Part shown: positions 9,182 to 17,631 of the stretch, piece after piece
Layout: each line of letters opens with the position of its first letter
How positions within the stretch are numbered: the stretch's first letter is position 1
DNA from: PALSA-270 sp963770245
GTDB taxonomy: Bacteria; Acidobacteriota; Terriglobia; Terriglobales; Acidobacteriaceae
Direction of reading: 5' to 3'
DNA: 64,000 nucleotides
NCBI GenBank assembly: GCA_963770245.1
Contig: CAVYOX010000010.1
Span: 613,468-677,467, forward strand
Notes under the pieces: generated by a model
The model's database searches: none
What the model saw: the letters and a program-made list of their open reading frames with translations, nothing else
Told to the model about the DNA's origin: nothing
Made by a program: the position numbers and the translations under genes

Positions 9182-9815
9182 TGCGTTTCCTCCGCCGGCT
9201 GAGGACGAAGGCGCGGCGGCGGCGCTTCACCACCTGCCGGTCGATCTTCGACCAAAAGGCGGCAAAGTAATCAATGGCCGAAGCCAGCGACAGGAAAACC
9301 ATGAACCAGATGGCGAGAAATGCGATCCAGTGAACCGGGAGAACGTAAGGGCCGTACACCGGCCATTCCTTCCAGTGGTGGTCCAAGATGACGGCCACGA
9401 CCGAGACAATCTGCACCAGCATTTTGAACTTGCCCAGGTCGCTCGCCTCGATGGTGAAACCCTCGGAGGCGGCGATGGCGCGCAGCCCGCTCACCAAGAA
9501 TTCGCGGCCGATGATCACCACTGCCATCCACGCCGGAACCAGGCTGGGATTGAATTGCACCAGGGTGATAAAAGCAGCGGCAATCAACAGTTTGTCGGCC
9601 AGGGGATCGAGCAGCATTCCCATGGTGGTGATCTGGCCGCGTTTGCGCGCCAGATAACCGTCGATGCCGTCAGTCATCGAGGCCGCGATGAACAGCGCCG
9701 AGGCCAGCAGTTCCTTTTCTCCGTTCGCCCCATGAAAATGGCTGGTCGACAGGATCCAGATCAGCAACGGAGTGCTGAAGATGCGGCTCAGCGTGATGGA
9801 ATTGGGCAAATTCAC
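9165..9815 (-). CDS. pgsA: CDP-diacylglycerol--glycerol-3-phosphate 3-phosphatidyltransferase
   Basis: Integral membrane enzyme of the CDP-alcohol phosphatidyltransferase family, which makes phosphatidylglycerol phosphate from CDP-diacylglycerol and glycerol 3-phosphate. The signature DGx2ARx8Gx3Dx3D is present (DGIDGYLARKRG then GMLLDPLADK, residues about 50-75). The N-terminus MNLPNSITLSRI is typical of PgsA and membrane segments fill the rest. The protein (216 residues) ends in a basic tail KRRRRAFVLSRRRKR. The start is a GTG without an obvious ribosome binding site. It overlaps the AMMECR1 gene downstream. Confidence 0.92.
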   Translation of the reverse strand: MNLPNSITLSRIFSTPLLIWILSTSHFHGANGEKELLASALFIAASMTDGIDGYLARKRGQITTMGMLLDPLADKLLIAAAFITLVQFNPSLVPAWMAVVIIGREFLVSGLRAIAASEGFTIEASDLGKFKMLVQIVSVVAVILDHHWKEWPVYGPYVLPVHWIAFLAIWFMVFLSLASAIDYFAAFWSKIDRQVVKRRRRAFVLSRRRKRNVPAT

Positions 9816-9995
9816 GGTGGGGTAGCAATCGGGCCAGCGCTGAAACGCCAGAAACCAACGACGCGATTATCCTCCACCGAGCAAGGGTAAAGCAATCGAA
9901 GAGCGAAAGGCGCAGGCTGGGTGCGTTCCTCTCGCCGGTGGTTCGCTAAGCCCCGGGGGAGGGGGAGCGGCTGTCCCCATCCGCCATCGCTCACC

Positions 9996-10033
9996 GGCGT
10001 AGAACTCCGGCCTAGAACTCAGGCGTAGAACCC
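9996..10033. repeat. 13-bp tandem repeat x3 spanning the gdhA stop codon
   Basis: Units GGCGTAGAACTCC (9996), GGCCTAGAACTCA (10009) and GGCGTAGAACCC (10022). The third unit lies in the last codons of gdhA (Phe-Tyr-Ala-stop on the minus strand); the other two lie beyond the stop. The gene end is therefore echoed twice in its own 3' flank. Confidence 0.85.
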
Positions 10034-11302
10034 GCGCTGGCGGATGGTGCAGGCCACACGATCGATGGCCAGCATGTAGGCGGCAATGCGGTTATTGACA
10101 TGGTGGGTCTTCGCATACCGCACCACGTCCTCAAAGGCGGTTTTCATCAGTTCGGCGAGTTCCTCGTTCACCACCGACTCTTTCCAGAAGTAGCCCTGGC
10201 GATCCTGCACCCACTCGAAGTAGGAGGTGGTGACTCCGCCCGCGTTACACAGAATATCCGGGATTACGAATACGCCCTTGTCGGCCAGGGTTTCATCGGC
10301 GGCGGCGGTGGTTGGGCCGTTGGCGCCCTCGGCTAGGATTCTGCACTTGATGCGGCTGGCGTTGCGGCTGGTGATCTGGTTTTCGGTGGCGGCGGGAATC
10401 AGGATTTCACATTCGCTTGTGAGCAGCTCGGCGTCATCCGCCCGATCCGCCTCCGGGAAGCCCTGGATGGTTCCGCTGCGCTCGGAATATTCCCAGAGCG
10501 CCTCGGTATCAATTCCGTTCTTGTTGTAAAGCCCGCCGTTCAGTTCGGCGATGCCAATCACCCGGTAGCCGGCCTTCGCCATCAGGCGCGCTGCGTTCGA
10601 GCCGACGTTGCCGAAGCCCTGCACGATCACCCGGCTCGACGCCGGAGATAAGCCCAACTGCTTCACCGCCTCATCGCAGACAATCATGATGCCGCGGCCG
10701 GTGGCTTCGCGGCGTCCCCGTGATCCGCCCATGTTGATGGGTTTGCCGGTCACAACCGCGGTCACCGTCTGGCGCATGTGCATGGAGTAGGTATCCATCA
10801 TCCAGGCCATGATCTGCTCGTTGGTGTTGACGTCGGGCGCGGGAACATCTTTTTCCGGACCGATGAATTCCACCAGCTCCGCCGTATAGCGGCGGGTCAT
10901 GCGCTCCAGTTCGCCGCGGGACATTTTGTGGGGATCGCAGATGACGCCGCCCTTGGCGCCGCCAAAAGGGATATTCACCACCGCGCACTTCCAGGTCATC
11001 CAGGCGGCCAGAGCCCGGACTTCGTCGAGGGTCACATCCGGTCCGTAGCGAATGCCGCCCTTCGAGGGTCCGCGGGCGATCGAATGCTGCACCCGAAAAC
11101 CGGTGAAGACCTCGAGAGTTCCGTTGTCCAAGGCCACTGGAATGTGAAGGATGAGTTCGCGGTTGGGATAGCGCAGCACTTTCCACAATCCCTCTTCGAG
11201 GTTGAGCTTCTGCGCCGCCAGGTCGAAGCGGGCAGACTGCTCTTCCCAGGGATTGAGCTCACGCTCGGGCGTAGCAGGCGCTGCGATGGTCTCGGCTTTC
11301 AT
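10019..11302 (-). CDS. gdhA: Glutamate dehydrogenase (Glu/Leu/Phe/Val family)
   Basis: A 427-residue cytosolic dehydrogenase interconverting glutamate and 2-oxoglutarate plus ammonia. The N-terminal domain has GPSKGGIRYGPDVTLDEV, the catalytic Lys region WKCAVVNIPFGGAKGG and DVPAPDVNTNEQIMAWM. The Rossmann domain has VIVQGFGNVGSNAA, and the C-terminus has LAEGANGPTT and DILCNAGGVTTSYFEWVQ. This is the short hexameric type. GGAG lies 6 nt before the ATG. The coenzyme preference is not decided by sequence reading alone. It is a single gene flanked by long noncoding stretches. Confidence 0.94.
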   Translation of the reverse strand: MKAETIAAPATPERELNPWEEQSARFDLAAQKLNLEEGLWKVLRYPNRELILHIPVALDNGTLEVFTGFRVQHSIARGPSKGGIRYGPDVTLDEVRALAAWMTWKCAVVNIPFGGAKGGVICDPHKMSRGELERMTRRYTAELVEFIGPEKDVPAPDVNTNEQIMAWMMDTYSMHMRQTVTAVVTGKPINMGGSRGRREATGRGIMIVCDEAVKQLGLSPASSRVIVQGFGNVGSNAARLMAKAGYRVIGIAELNGGLYNKNGIDTEALWEYSERSGTIQGFPEADRADDAELLTSECEILIPAATENQITSRNASRIKCRILAEGANGPTTAAADETLADKGVFVIPDILCNAGGVTTSYFEWVQDRQGYFWKESVVNEELAELMKTAFEDVVRYAKTHHVNNRIAAYMLAIDRVACTIRQRGFYA

Positions 11303-11699
11303 GGCGATCTCCGAGTCAGTTCCGTCTTATGCGGATATGCGGGCCGGCGCCGGTCGAGTCACCGGACTGGGCAGGCTAACTACATGGAGTATAAGCAGCT
11401 GCTTCGGAGGGGGCAAGCTGCGAGAGCCCGGAAGCCATGGCGCGGGTGGTCCGGGGCGGTTCTAAATGGGGGATCTCGCCGCCGATCAGAAGGTGCATGT
11501 TCGGTCGGGCCGCATATTTTAGCTGCGGAAGTGGTCGAATCGCGATTTCGTCTCCAGCATCGGCATCCGTGGTCGAAAGTTCAGCCAGGTAGCGCAGCCG
11601 GACCGGGGGATCAATCTTGTCGATATCCCTTCACTTGTCGGAAAATTCACTTGTACGGGAAACAGTGATGACGGGCGCCGTGTCGTCGGCGAGCGAGAT
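11303..11699. other. gdhA upstream region
   Basis: About 400 bp with no supported gene; the plus-strand ORF that enters it is a shadow of gdhA. It should contain the gdhA promoter on the minus strand, but I could not pick one with confidence. Confidence 0.4.
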
Positions 11700-11738
11700 G
11701 GCGAAAAAAAAGAATTCCGGGTCGGGCTTTTTTTTGCC
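11700..11738. terminator. Poly-A/poly-T hairpin, probable bidirectional terminator
   Basis: GGCG plus A8 plus G (11700-11712) pairs with C plus T8 plus GCC (11727-11738), with one unpaired G and a 14-nt loop. T-runs occur on both strands, as in bidirectional intrinsic terminators. It sits just past the stop of the MBL gene on the minus strand. The stem is mostly A-T, so the strength is uncertain. Confidence 0.45.
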
Positions 11739-11765
11739 GACCTGTCGCGGGTAGCCGAGCTCGAC

Positions 11766-12581
11766 CTACAGCACGATCTCCATGCCTTCGGACGCCGCCC
11801 GCACGCGGGCGTAGTAGTTGCTCGCTTCTTTGACCACCTTGTCGATGCAGGCGTCGTTGTGCGCCGGGTCGTGGTGGTAAAGCACCAGCTCTTTGGCCCC
11901 GCTCTCCATCACCACGTTGACGGCTTCGCGCCAGTGGCTGTGGCCCCAGCCCCGTCGGCCGGCTTCGTATTCATCGGGGAGATATTGCGCGTCATAGACC
12001 AGCACGTCTGCGCCCGCGGCTAGCTTGCGCACGTTGTGGTCGAAGACCGGGTCTCCGGGCTCGTTATCGGTGGCATACACGAACACTCCGTCCTTGGTTT
12101 CGAGCCGAAACCCCATGCAACCCTGGGGATGGTTAAGCCAAGCGGTTTGCACCATCATGTCGTCGAGCGAGAGGCGGCCCTCGTTGAGGTCGTAAAACTC
12201 GCGCTGCGCCTGCATCTCCACCAGGCCCACCGGGAAGAAGGGCGAAGCCATCTGTTCCTCCATCACGCGCTGCAGGCTGCGGTTGCGGCTGGAACAGTGG
12301 AACAGGAAGCGGTTGGGCCGCTCATAGAGCGGACGGAAGAACGGGAACCCCTGGATATGATCCCAGTGAAAGTGGGAGACGAAGACGTGCGCAAAAACTT
12401 CGCGGCCGACAAACTCCTGGACGAGGTGCTGGCCGAGAGCGCGGAATCCGGTCCCGCAGTCAAAGATATAGACGTTGTCGCCGAGTCGAACCTCGACACA
12501 GGAGGTATTGCCCCCGTAGCGCAAGTTTTCCAGGTGCGGAGTTGGCGTTGACCCGCGGACGCCCCAGAATTTAATACGCAT
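11766..12581 (-). CDS. MBL-fold metallo-hydrolase
   Basis: A 271-residue metallo-beta-lactamase-fold protein. Metal ligands are visible in SHFHWDHIQGFPFF (HxHxDH), in TAWLNHPQG, in VYATDNEPGD, and in a terminal VLYHHDP. The opening MRIKFWGVRGSTPTP and YGGNTSCVEV match the phosphodiesterase/RNase Z-like subgroup (PhnP- or cAMP-phosphodiesterase-like) rather than beta-lactamases. The substrate is unknown. AAGG precedes the ATG by about 6 nt. It is divergent from trpE. Confidence 0.88.
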   Translation of the reverse strand: MRIKFWGVRGSTPTPHLENLRYGGNTSCVEVRLGDNVYIFDCGTGFRALGQHLVQEFVGREVFAHVFVSHFHWDHIQGFPFFRPLYERPNRFLFHCSSRNRSLQRVMEEQMASPFFPVGLVEMQAQREFYDLNEGRLSLDDMMVQTAWLNHPQGCMGFRLETKDGVFVYATDNEPGDPVFDHNVRKLAAGADVLVYDAQYLPDEYEAGRRGWGHSHWREAVNVVMESGAKELVLYHHDPAHNDACIDKVVKEASNYYARVRAASEGMEIVL

Positions 12582-12739
12582 AGACGACCTTTATCAGCGG
12601 TCCCCCCAAATCCCCCTCAACCGGTCATCTTCCATCCCCAGGGTCGATTCCGTCAATTCATAGGCTGGTTACCGCAAGCCTGAGAGCCCCCGCGGCGCTG
12701 ATTTGCCGGGCTCCGCAAGATGCGGTTTGAGCTCTCCCC

Positions 12740-12745
12740 TATAAT
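12740..12745 (+). promoter_or_regulatory. Perfect -10 hexamer upstream of trpE
   Basis: TATAAT lies 52 bp before the trpE ATG. No good -35 is found at 16-18 nt. No trp leader peptide, attenuator pair or T-box could be recognised in the 215-bp gap. Confidence 0.35.
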
Positions 12746-12796
12746 TAAAAACCCGCTGGTCCATCGCTTGGGAACTGGCGGATAAGGCTGCCCTTA

Positions 12797-14278
12797 ATGC
12801 TGCGTCCCGATTACAAGGAGTTTGCCCGCCTGGCACGCCACGCCACGCTCGTGCCGGTTGTCAAATCGGTGGCGGCGGATCTGCTCACGCCGGTGTCCGC
12901 GTTCCTGGCGACCGCCGCCAACGAACCGCAGGCCTTTCTCCTCGAGTCGGTCGAGCGCGGAGAACAGATCGGCCGTTACACCTTCTTAGGAGCGCGGCCT
13001 TATATGGTGGTGCGCGCCCGCGGCGCGAAGGTGGTGCTGGAACGGGGCAAGTCCAAAGAGCGGGTGCAGGGAAGCGCCATTCAGATCATCAAAGAGTTGT
13101 TGCGCCAGCATCGTCCGGCAACCGTGCCCGGGCTGCCGCCGTTTACCGCGGGCGCCGTGGGCTACTTTGCCTACGACGCCGTGCGCCAACTGGAAAACAT
13201 CGGGGCGCAGGCCACAGACGATTTCTCTCTCCCCGACTGTGTGCTGATGTTTTTCAACCGCCTGCTGGCTTTTGACCACTTGCGCCATCAGATTCACATC
13301 ATAGCCACCGCCGATGTGTCGGAGGAAAACCCGCGGCGGGCTTACGACCGCGCGCTTGCCGATATCGCGGTCCTCGAAAAAAAGTTGGCGAAGGGCCTGC
13401 GTCCGGGCTACTGGAAGAAACCGTCACCCCGGGCAAAGGCCGAGCTGAAGATTCATGCCGGGACCAGCCGCCGCGATTTCATCCGGGCGGTCGAGAAGTG
13501 CAAGGAGTACATCGCGGCGGGGGACATTTTTCAGGTGGTGCTCTCCCAGCGTCTGGATTTTGTGCCCGGGGTCGCACCCTTCGATATCTACCGCGCTCTG
13601 CGAACCGTGAATCCTTCTCCTTACTTGTACTTCCTGCGCCTGGGAGACACGCATGTGCTCGGCTCCTCGCCCGAGATGCTGGTGCGGGTGACCGGACGCA
13701 AGCTGGAGTACCGGCCGATCGCCGGCACCCACCCGAGGGGACACGATGAGGCCGAGGACCAGCAGCTCGAGCAGCAGATGCTGCACGACGAGAAGGAACG
13801 CGCTGAGCACGTCATGCTGGTGGACCTGGGGCGCAATGACCTGGGGCGGGTCAGCCAGTATGGGTCGGTGAAGGTTCGCGATCTGATGTATGTCGAGCGC
13901 TATTCCCACGTGATGCACCTGGTCTCCGCGCTCGAAGGCACACTGCGCGAGGATCTGGACGCGCTCGATGCCTTCGCCGCCTGCTTTCCCGCCGGCACAC
14001 TGAGCGGCGCCCCCAAGGTTCGGGCCATGCAGATCATCGAAGCTCTCGAGCCTACGCGGCGCGGCATCTACGGCGGCTCGGTGCTCTATGCCGACTTTGC
14101 CGGGAATCTGGACTCCTGCATCGCCATCCGCACCCTGCTGGTGCAGGGCACGAAGGCCTACCTGCAGGCTGGCGCCGGCATCGTCGCGGATTCTGATCCG
14201 GAGCGCGAATTTGAGGAAAGCATGAACAAAGCACGGGCGGTGCTGCGGGCGGTCGAGGCAGCAAGAGGCGCGGGTTAG
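12797..14278 (+). CDS. trpE: Anthranilate synthase component I
   Basis: A 493-residue chorismate-binding enzyme that makes anthranilate from chorismate with ammonia supplied by TrpG, first step of tryptophan synthesis. Residues 47-52 (LLESVE) form the tryptophan feedback-inhibition element. The catalytic domain carries FQVVLSQR, PSPYLYFL, GSSPEMLVR, PIAGTHPRG, HVMLVDLGRNDLGRV, FPAGTLSGAPKVRAMQII and AGAGIVADSDPEREFEE. All expected residues are present. Its glutaminase partner trpG is 2.6 kb away on the other strand, not in an operon, which is unusual. Confidence 0.95.
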   Translation: MLRPDYKEFARLARHATLVPVVKSVAADLLTPVSAFLATAANEPQAFLLESVERGEQIGRYTFLGARPYMVVRARGAKVVLERGKSKERVQGSAIQIIKELLRQHRPATVPGLPPFTAGAVGYFAYDAVRQLENIGAQATDDFSLPDCVLMFFNRLLAFDHLRHQIHIIATADVSEENPRRAYDRALADIAVLEKKLAKGLRPGYWKKPSPRAKAELKIHAGTSRRDFIRAVEKCKEYIAAGDIFQVVLSQRLDFVPGVAPFDIYRALRTVNPSPYLYFLRLGDTHVLGSSPEMLVRVTGRKLEYRPIAGTHPRGHDEAEDQQLEQQMLHDEKERAEHVMLVDLGRNDLGRVSQYGSVKVRDLMYVERYSHVMHLVSALEGTLREDLDALDAFAACFPAGTLSGAPKVRAMQIIEALEPTRRGIYGGSVLYADFAGNLDSCIAIRTLLVQGTKAYLQAGAGIVADSDPEREFEESMNKARAVLRAVEAARGAG

Positions 14279-14696
14279 CGAGACCGGCCCGCTCGGCTGG
14301 GTGAATCTTTAGATCTATGGCTCGGCAGATCTATGGTTCGGCGGGGCGAGCCCCGAACGTCTGCGAGGGCGAATACCGGGGCCCCCCACCGGGGATGGAA
14401 CCTCCAAGGAAGAGCAACCGCCAGCAGCGGCAGGCCTGCGGACTGGGGGAACTCCGGCCTAAATCTTCCTTGGCAGGACCGGCATAAGGCGGGTCGCCCA
14501 GGGCGGCAATGGCAACCCGGAACCGAACGTGAGCGCACTCAATCGGAGCGACCCGGTCCCGCTTCTCGCTGATTCCGTGATGCTTGCCCGACCCTCCCGG
14601 ATTCGGTAGAATTCCGCCGTTTTAGGCGAACAAATAGAGAAGATGCCGGAAGCCCAGATCCCTCGAAAAGGGCTACCGTCGCGGGAAGCGCCCGTG
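14279..14696. other. Intergenic region after trpE
   Basis: No gene supported. Apart from the 16-bp duplication at 14311-14342, I see GC-rich sequence with several short inverted segments but no clear terminator or known RNA. The plus and minus ORFs here have no motif. Confidence 0.4.
14311..14342. repeat. 16-bp tandem duplication
   Basis: AGATCTATGGCTCGGC is followed immediately by AGATCTATGGTTCGGC, with one mismatch. It lies 33 bp downstream of the trpE stop codon. Confidence 0.85.
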
Positions 14697-14702
14697 TATA
14701 AT
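14697..14702 (+). promoter_or_regulatory. Perfect -10 hexamer upstream of the GAF-TonB gene
   Basis: TATAAT is preceded by TG but not in extended -10 spacing; no -35 match was found. It lies just before the 15-bp repeat array, which would then fall in the 5' untranslated leader. Confidence 0.35.
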
Positions 14703-14724
14703 CGAATTCCCTCCAGAACTGCAT

Positions 14725-14793
14725 CAGGTTCGTATTTGACCCGGTTCCTGTAAATCAGGTTCGTTTAAATCAGGTTCGCTGAGACCAGGTTCG
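14725..14793. repeat. 15-bp tandem array, five degenerate units of CAGGTTCG
   Basis: CAGGTTCG or close variants start at 14725, 14741, 14756, 14771 and 14786, a spacing of 16, 15, 15 and 15 bp. The array is between a TATAAT and the start of the GAF-TonB gene. It could be a repeated protein or RNA binding site, or simple slippage product. Confidence 0.8.
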
Positions 14794-14855
14794 TTACCAA
14801 AAATGGCTGTTTGATCCTCCCCGCAAACCTCTCCCGGATTGCTGAGTCAACTATT

Positions 14856-16895
14856 ATGGGAAACCGCGCTACATCTCGACTCGACTCTTTAGCTCTTAAC
14901 GCACTGACCAGCGGGCGAAAAGCGCTGCCCCCGACGGCCCTCGGGGAACCGCATTCCGGGACTCTGTCGCCGGCGGGGTTCAGGATGCCGGGACGAGGCG
15001 GCGCCACTTCGGTCATCGATCTGGCGCTCGAGCTCGTGATCAATGAGATCGCGCAACAGGCTCGTTTGGCGACCAATGCCACCGGGGCCGCGATTGCCTT
15101 GCTGGCGGGGGGCAAAATGGTCTGTCGCGCGGTTACTGGCGCGACCGCTTCCGAAGTCGCCGCCCTGCTGAATGCGCCGTCCGGAGTCGCCGAGGCATGT
15201 CTTGCAACCGGCAGCGCCCAGCACTGTGACGACACCGAGACCGATCCTCGCTTCGATGCCGCGGCTTGCCAGCGGCTGGGGGTGCGCTCGATCGTCATCA
15301 TTCCGGTGCTGAGCCAGGTCGTTTCTGTGCAGAGTAAGAAGGCGGATCGGCTCGGCGTCATCGCGATATTTTCTCCCGTGGCTCGCGGCTTCGGGGAAGC
15401 CGAAGTCCGAAAACTGCAGGCGTTTGCGCGTCGGGTTGCGGCCAATGTGGATCGGGCCAAAGAATTCCTGGCCATGGCGATCGCCGGGGCTGCGCTTCCC
15501 GAATCGGTTTCGGTGAAGCCGCAGCGGGAATTGCCGGCGCCGGCGCTCGAAGCTCCCCGACCGAAGATCGCGTTTCGAGTGCCGCGCATTCAAATGCACA
15601 GCCGCCCGGTCGAGCTGCGGATTCCGCGTCTGCAGCTGCAGGCTTCTCCCTTCGAGCTGGCGATTCCGCGACCCACGTTCCGCGCTTTCCACTTTGAGAT
15701 ACCGATTCCTGTTCCGCGATTTCGCTTTCCCCGGTTTCATGCCGGGGCAGAGGCCACTGCCGCGGCACTGCCGGTCGCCCTGCCGCCAGAGCCCGTCCTT
15801 TCGCAAGAGCCTTTCCTGCCGCAGGAGCCCGTCCTGCCACAAGAGCCTGTCCTGTCGCAAGGGCCTGTCCTGTCGCAAGAGCCTGTCCTGTCGCAAGAGC
15901 CTGTCCTGTCGCCAGAGCCCGTTCTTTCGCAAGAGCCTTTCCTGCCGCAGGAGCCTCTCCTGTCACAAGAGCCTGCCCTGTCGCAAAAGCCGGTCCTTTC
16001 GCTAGAGGCTGTCGCACGGGAAGAGAGCCTCCTGCCGCAAGAGCACGAGCTAAAGAAAGAACACGGCGAGAAATGGTACGAGCCGGAGGCGGCGGAAGCG
16101 CCCGAATCAGGGCCCAAACCAGCGCCAGAACCAGCACTAGAACCAGCACCAGAAAAAGATCAGATGTTGTTTCTGCGTATCAGCGTGGTGGGGTTGACGT
16201 TGCTCCTCGGTTGGATGTTGGGCTGGCGTTCGGGCGTCGGAAGAATCGTCACCGGGAACCGGACGAAGTCGACAACACCCGTCACGCGAGTGGCGCGGAT
16301 CCTGGCGCCTCCAGCCGCCAAAGTCGATGCTCCGGCCGCAGCCGATCTTCCGGTGGCTCGAACCGTCACCCCGACCGCGGCCCGAGAAGTCCCGAAGGCC
16401 AACCAGAATGTGAGCCCGCGCGCAATGGTGCAAAGGCCTATCGCTTCGAGGCGGACCGAGAACGCGGGGGAGGAACCTGCCGCGGGCGGCTTGGTGGTTT
16501 ATGAAGGCGGGAAAGAAATCTATCGGGTGCAGCCCACCAGACACCCGGCCGTCACCGATCCCGGCATGCCGGCCCCGGCCACGCCTGCCAAGAAAAAGGC
16601 TTCCACCACGCCGGCGCGAATTTCCGAGGAAATGGCCAGCGCTCTCCTGGCCAAGCGGGTTGAGCCGGAGTATCCGGAAGCTGCCCGCTTACAGCATGTG
16701 CAAGGCGACGTGGTTCTCGACCTGACCGTCGGCACGACCGGAGTGGTTCAGACGCTGCATCCGCTCAGCGGCGATGAGGAACTGGCACAGGCGGCGACCG
16801 ATGCGGTCCGGCAATGGCATTTCAAGCCGCTGCTGCGGGATGGTGAGCCGACCTCGTTCGAGACTCACATCACGGTTAGCTTCGTGTTGCGGTAA
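14856..16895 (+). CDS. GAF domain / transmembrane / TonB C-terminal protein with Pro-Glu repeats
   Basis: A 679-residue protein of unusual build. Residues about 50-205 look like a GAF domain (TNATGAAIALLAGGKMVCRAVTG, then RLGVRSIVIIPVLS and RLGVIAIFSP). A basic-hydrophobic linker follows, then 12-13 six-residue repeats of the EPVLSQ type (about 311-385), a charged Pro/Glu stretch, one transmembrane helix (LFLRISVVGLTLLLGWMLGW, about 437-456) and, after a Pro/Ala linker, a TonB C-terminal domain (RVEPEYPEAARLQHVQGDVVLDL, residues about 595-678). Topology would put GAF in the cytoplasm and TonB-C in the periplasm. The start is uncertain: a TTG at 14811 is also possible and neither has a good ribosome binding site. 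Function is unknown; it may couple sensing to an envelope partner. Confidence 0.82.
   Translation: MGNRATSRLDSLALNALTSGRKALPPTALGEPHSGTLSPAGFRMPGRGGATSVIDLALELVINEIAQQARLATNATGAAIALLAGGKMVCRAVTGATASEVAALLNAPSGVAEACLATGSAQHCDDTETDPRFDAAACQRLGVRSIVIIPVLSQVVSVQSKKADRLGVIAIFSPVARGFGEAEVRKLQAFARRVAANVDRAKEFLAMAIAGAALPESVSVKPQRELPAPALEAPRPKIAFRVPRIQMHSRPVELRIPRLQLQASPFELAIPRPTFRAFHFEIPIPVPRFRFPRFHAGAEATAAALPVALPPEPVLSQEPFLPQEPVLPQEPVLSQGPVLSQEPVLSQEPVLSPEPVLSQEPFLPQEPLLSQEPALSQKPVLSLEAVAREESLLPQEHELKKEHGEKWYEPEAAEAPESGPKPAPEPALEPAPEKDQMLFLRISVVGLTLLLGWMLGWRSGVGRIVTGNRTKSTTPVTRVARILAPPAAKVDAPAAADLPVARTVTPTAAREVPKANQNVSPRAMVQRPIASRRTENAGEEPAAGGLVVYEGGKEIYRVQPTRHPAVTDPGMPAPATPAKKKASTTPARISEEMASALLAKRVEPEYPEAARLQHVQGDVVLDLTVGTTGVVQTLHPLSGDEELAQAATDAVRQWHFKPLLRDGEPTSFETHITVSFVLR
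15787..16010 (+). repeat. 18-bp coding tandem repeats in the GAF-TonB gene
   Basis: About 12 units close to GAGCCTGTCCTGTCGCAA, encoding Glu-Pro-Val-Leu-Ser-Gln, with variants at positions 4-6 of the peptide (LPQ, LSP, FLPQ). Units keep the reading frame and vary by a few bases. Copy number is likely to differ between strains. Confidence 0.9.
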
Positions 16896-16925
16896 AGGGC
16901 ACGAGGGGTCGATTTTTCTTTCGGA

Positions 16926-17507
16926 CTAGGGAGTGAGCTTCAGGAAGTTTTCCACCAGCTTCCTGCCCTGGTCCGTCAGCACGCTTTCGGGATGGAACTG
17001 CACGCCCTCGACGGGAAAGCGCCGGTGGCGAAGTCCCATGATCGTGCGTGAACCGTCGCGCTCGGTGGCGTAGGCGCTCACTTCGAGTTCCGCCGGCAGT
17101 CCGTTTTCCTCGACAATCAAGGAATGGTAGCGCGTCGCCGTCATGGGAGAGGGAAGATGGCTGAAAATGGTCTTCCCGTCGTGCGCGACCGCACTGGTTT
17201 TTCCGTGCATCAGGAAAGGGGCGCGCACCACTTTGCCGCCGAAGGCTGCGCCTAGGGCCTGGTGCCCTAGGCAAACTCCGAGCACCGGAGCCCGTCCGGT
17301 GAAATGACGAATCAGCTCGATGCTGATTCCCGCCTCCTGCGGGGTGCAGGGACCGGGTGAAACCACGATGCGCTCCGGATGCATGGCGTCGACCGCGGCT
17401 ACGGTCACCTGATCGTTCCGGCGAACCACCACCTCCGCCCCCAGTTCTCCCAGATATTGCACCAGGTTGTAGGTAAAAGAATCGTAGTTATCGAGAACAA
17501 AAACCAT
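16926..17507 (-). CDS. trpG: Anthranilate/aminodeoxychorismate synthase glutaminase subunit
   Basis: A 193-residue class I glutamine amidotransferase (TrpG/PabA). It has the N-terminal VLDNYDSFTYNLVQYLGELG, PGPCTPQEAGIS, the nucleophile Cys in GVCLGHQALG and the His-Glu pair in GVQFHPESVLT. It supplies ammonia to TrpE and perhaps to PabB. It is convergent with the GAF-TonB gene (30-bp gap) and does not share an operon with trpE. Whether it serves folate or tryptophan synthesis, or both, cannot be told from sequence. Confidence 0.93.
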   Translation of the reverse strand: MVFVLDNYDSFTYNLVQYLGELGAEVVVRRNDQVTVAAVDAMHPERIVVSPGPCTPQEAGISIELIRHFTGRAPVLGVCLGHQALGAAFGGKVVRAPFLMHGKTSAVAHDGKTIFSHLPSPMTATRYHSLIVEENGLPAELEVSAYATERDGSRTIMGLRHRRFPVEGVQFHPESVLTDQGRKLVENFLKLTP

Positions 17508-17631
17508 GTGGAAACCGTCCCCTTCGGAGCTTACAACAAACTCGCTTCCCTACCCTAGACTCCCGTGCACAACTGCAGTCTTGACAGACCGCCCGCAAAA
17601 CGCCATGCTTACTGACTTCACGGGAGGATCC

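Noticed and set aside
8567..9815. Frameshift between pgsA and AMMECR1
   Set aside because: The 17-bp overlap with a proper ribosome binding site is a normal coupled gene pair.
11700..11738. CRISPR-like or origin-like interpretation of the A8/T8 hairpin
   Set aside because: A single hairpin with flanking T-runs is better explained as a terminator.
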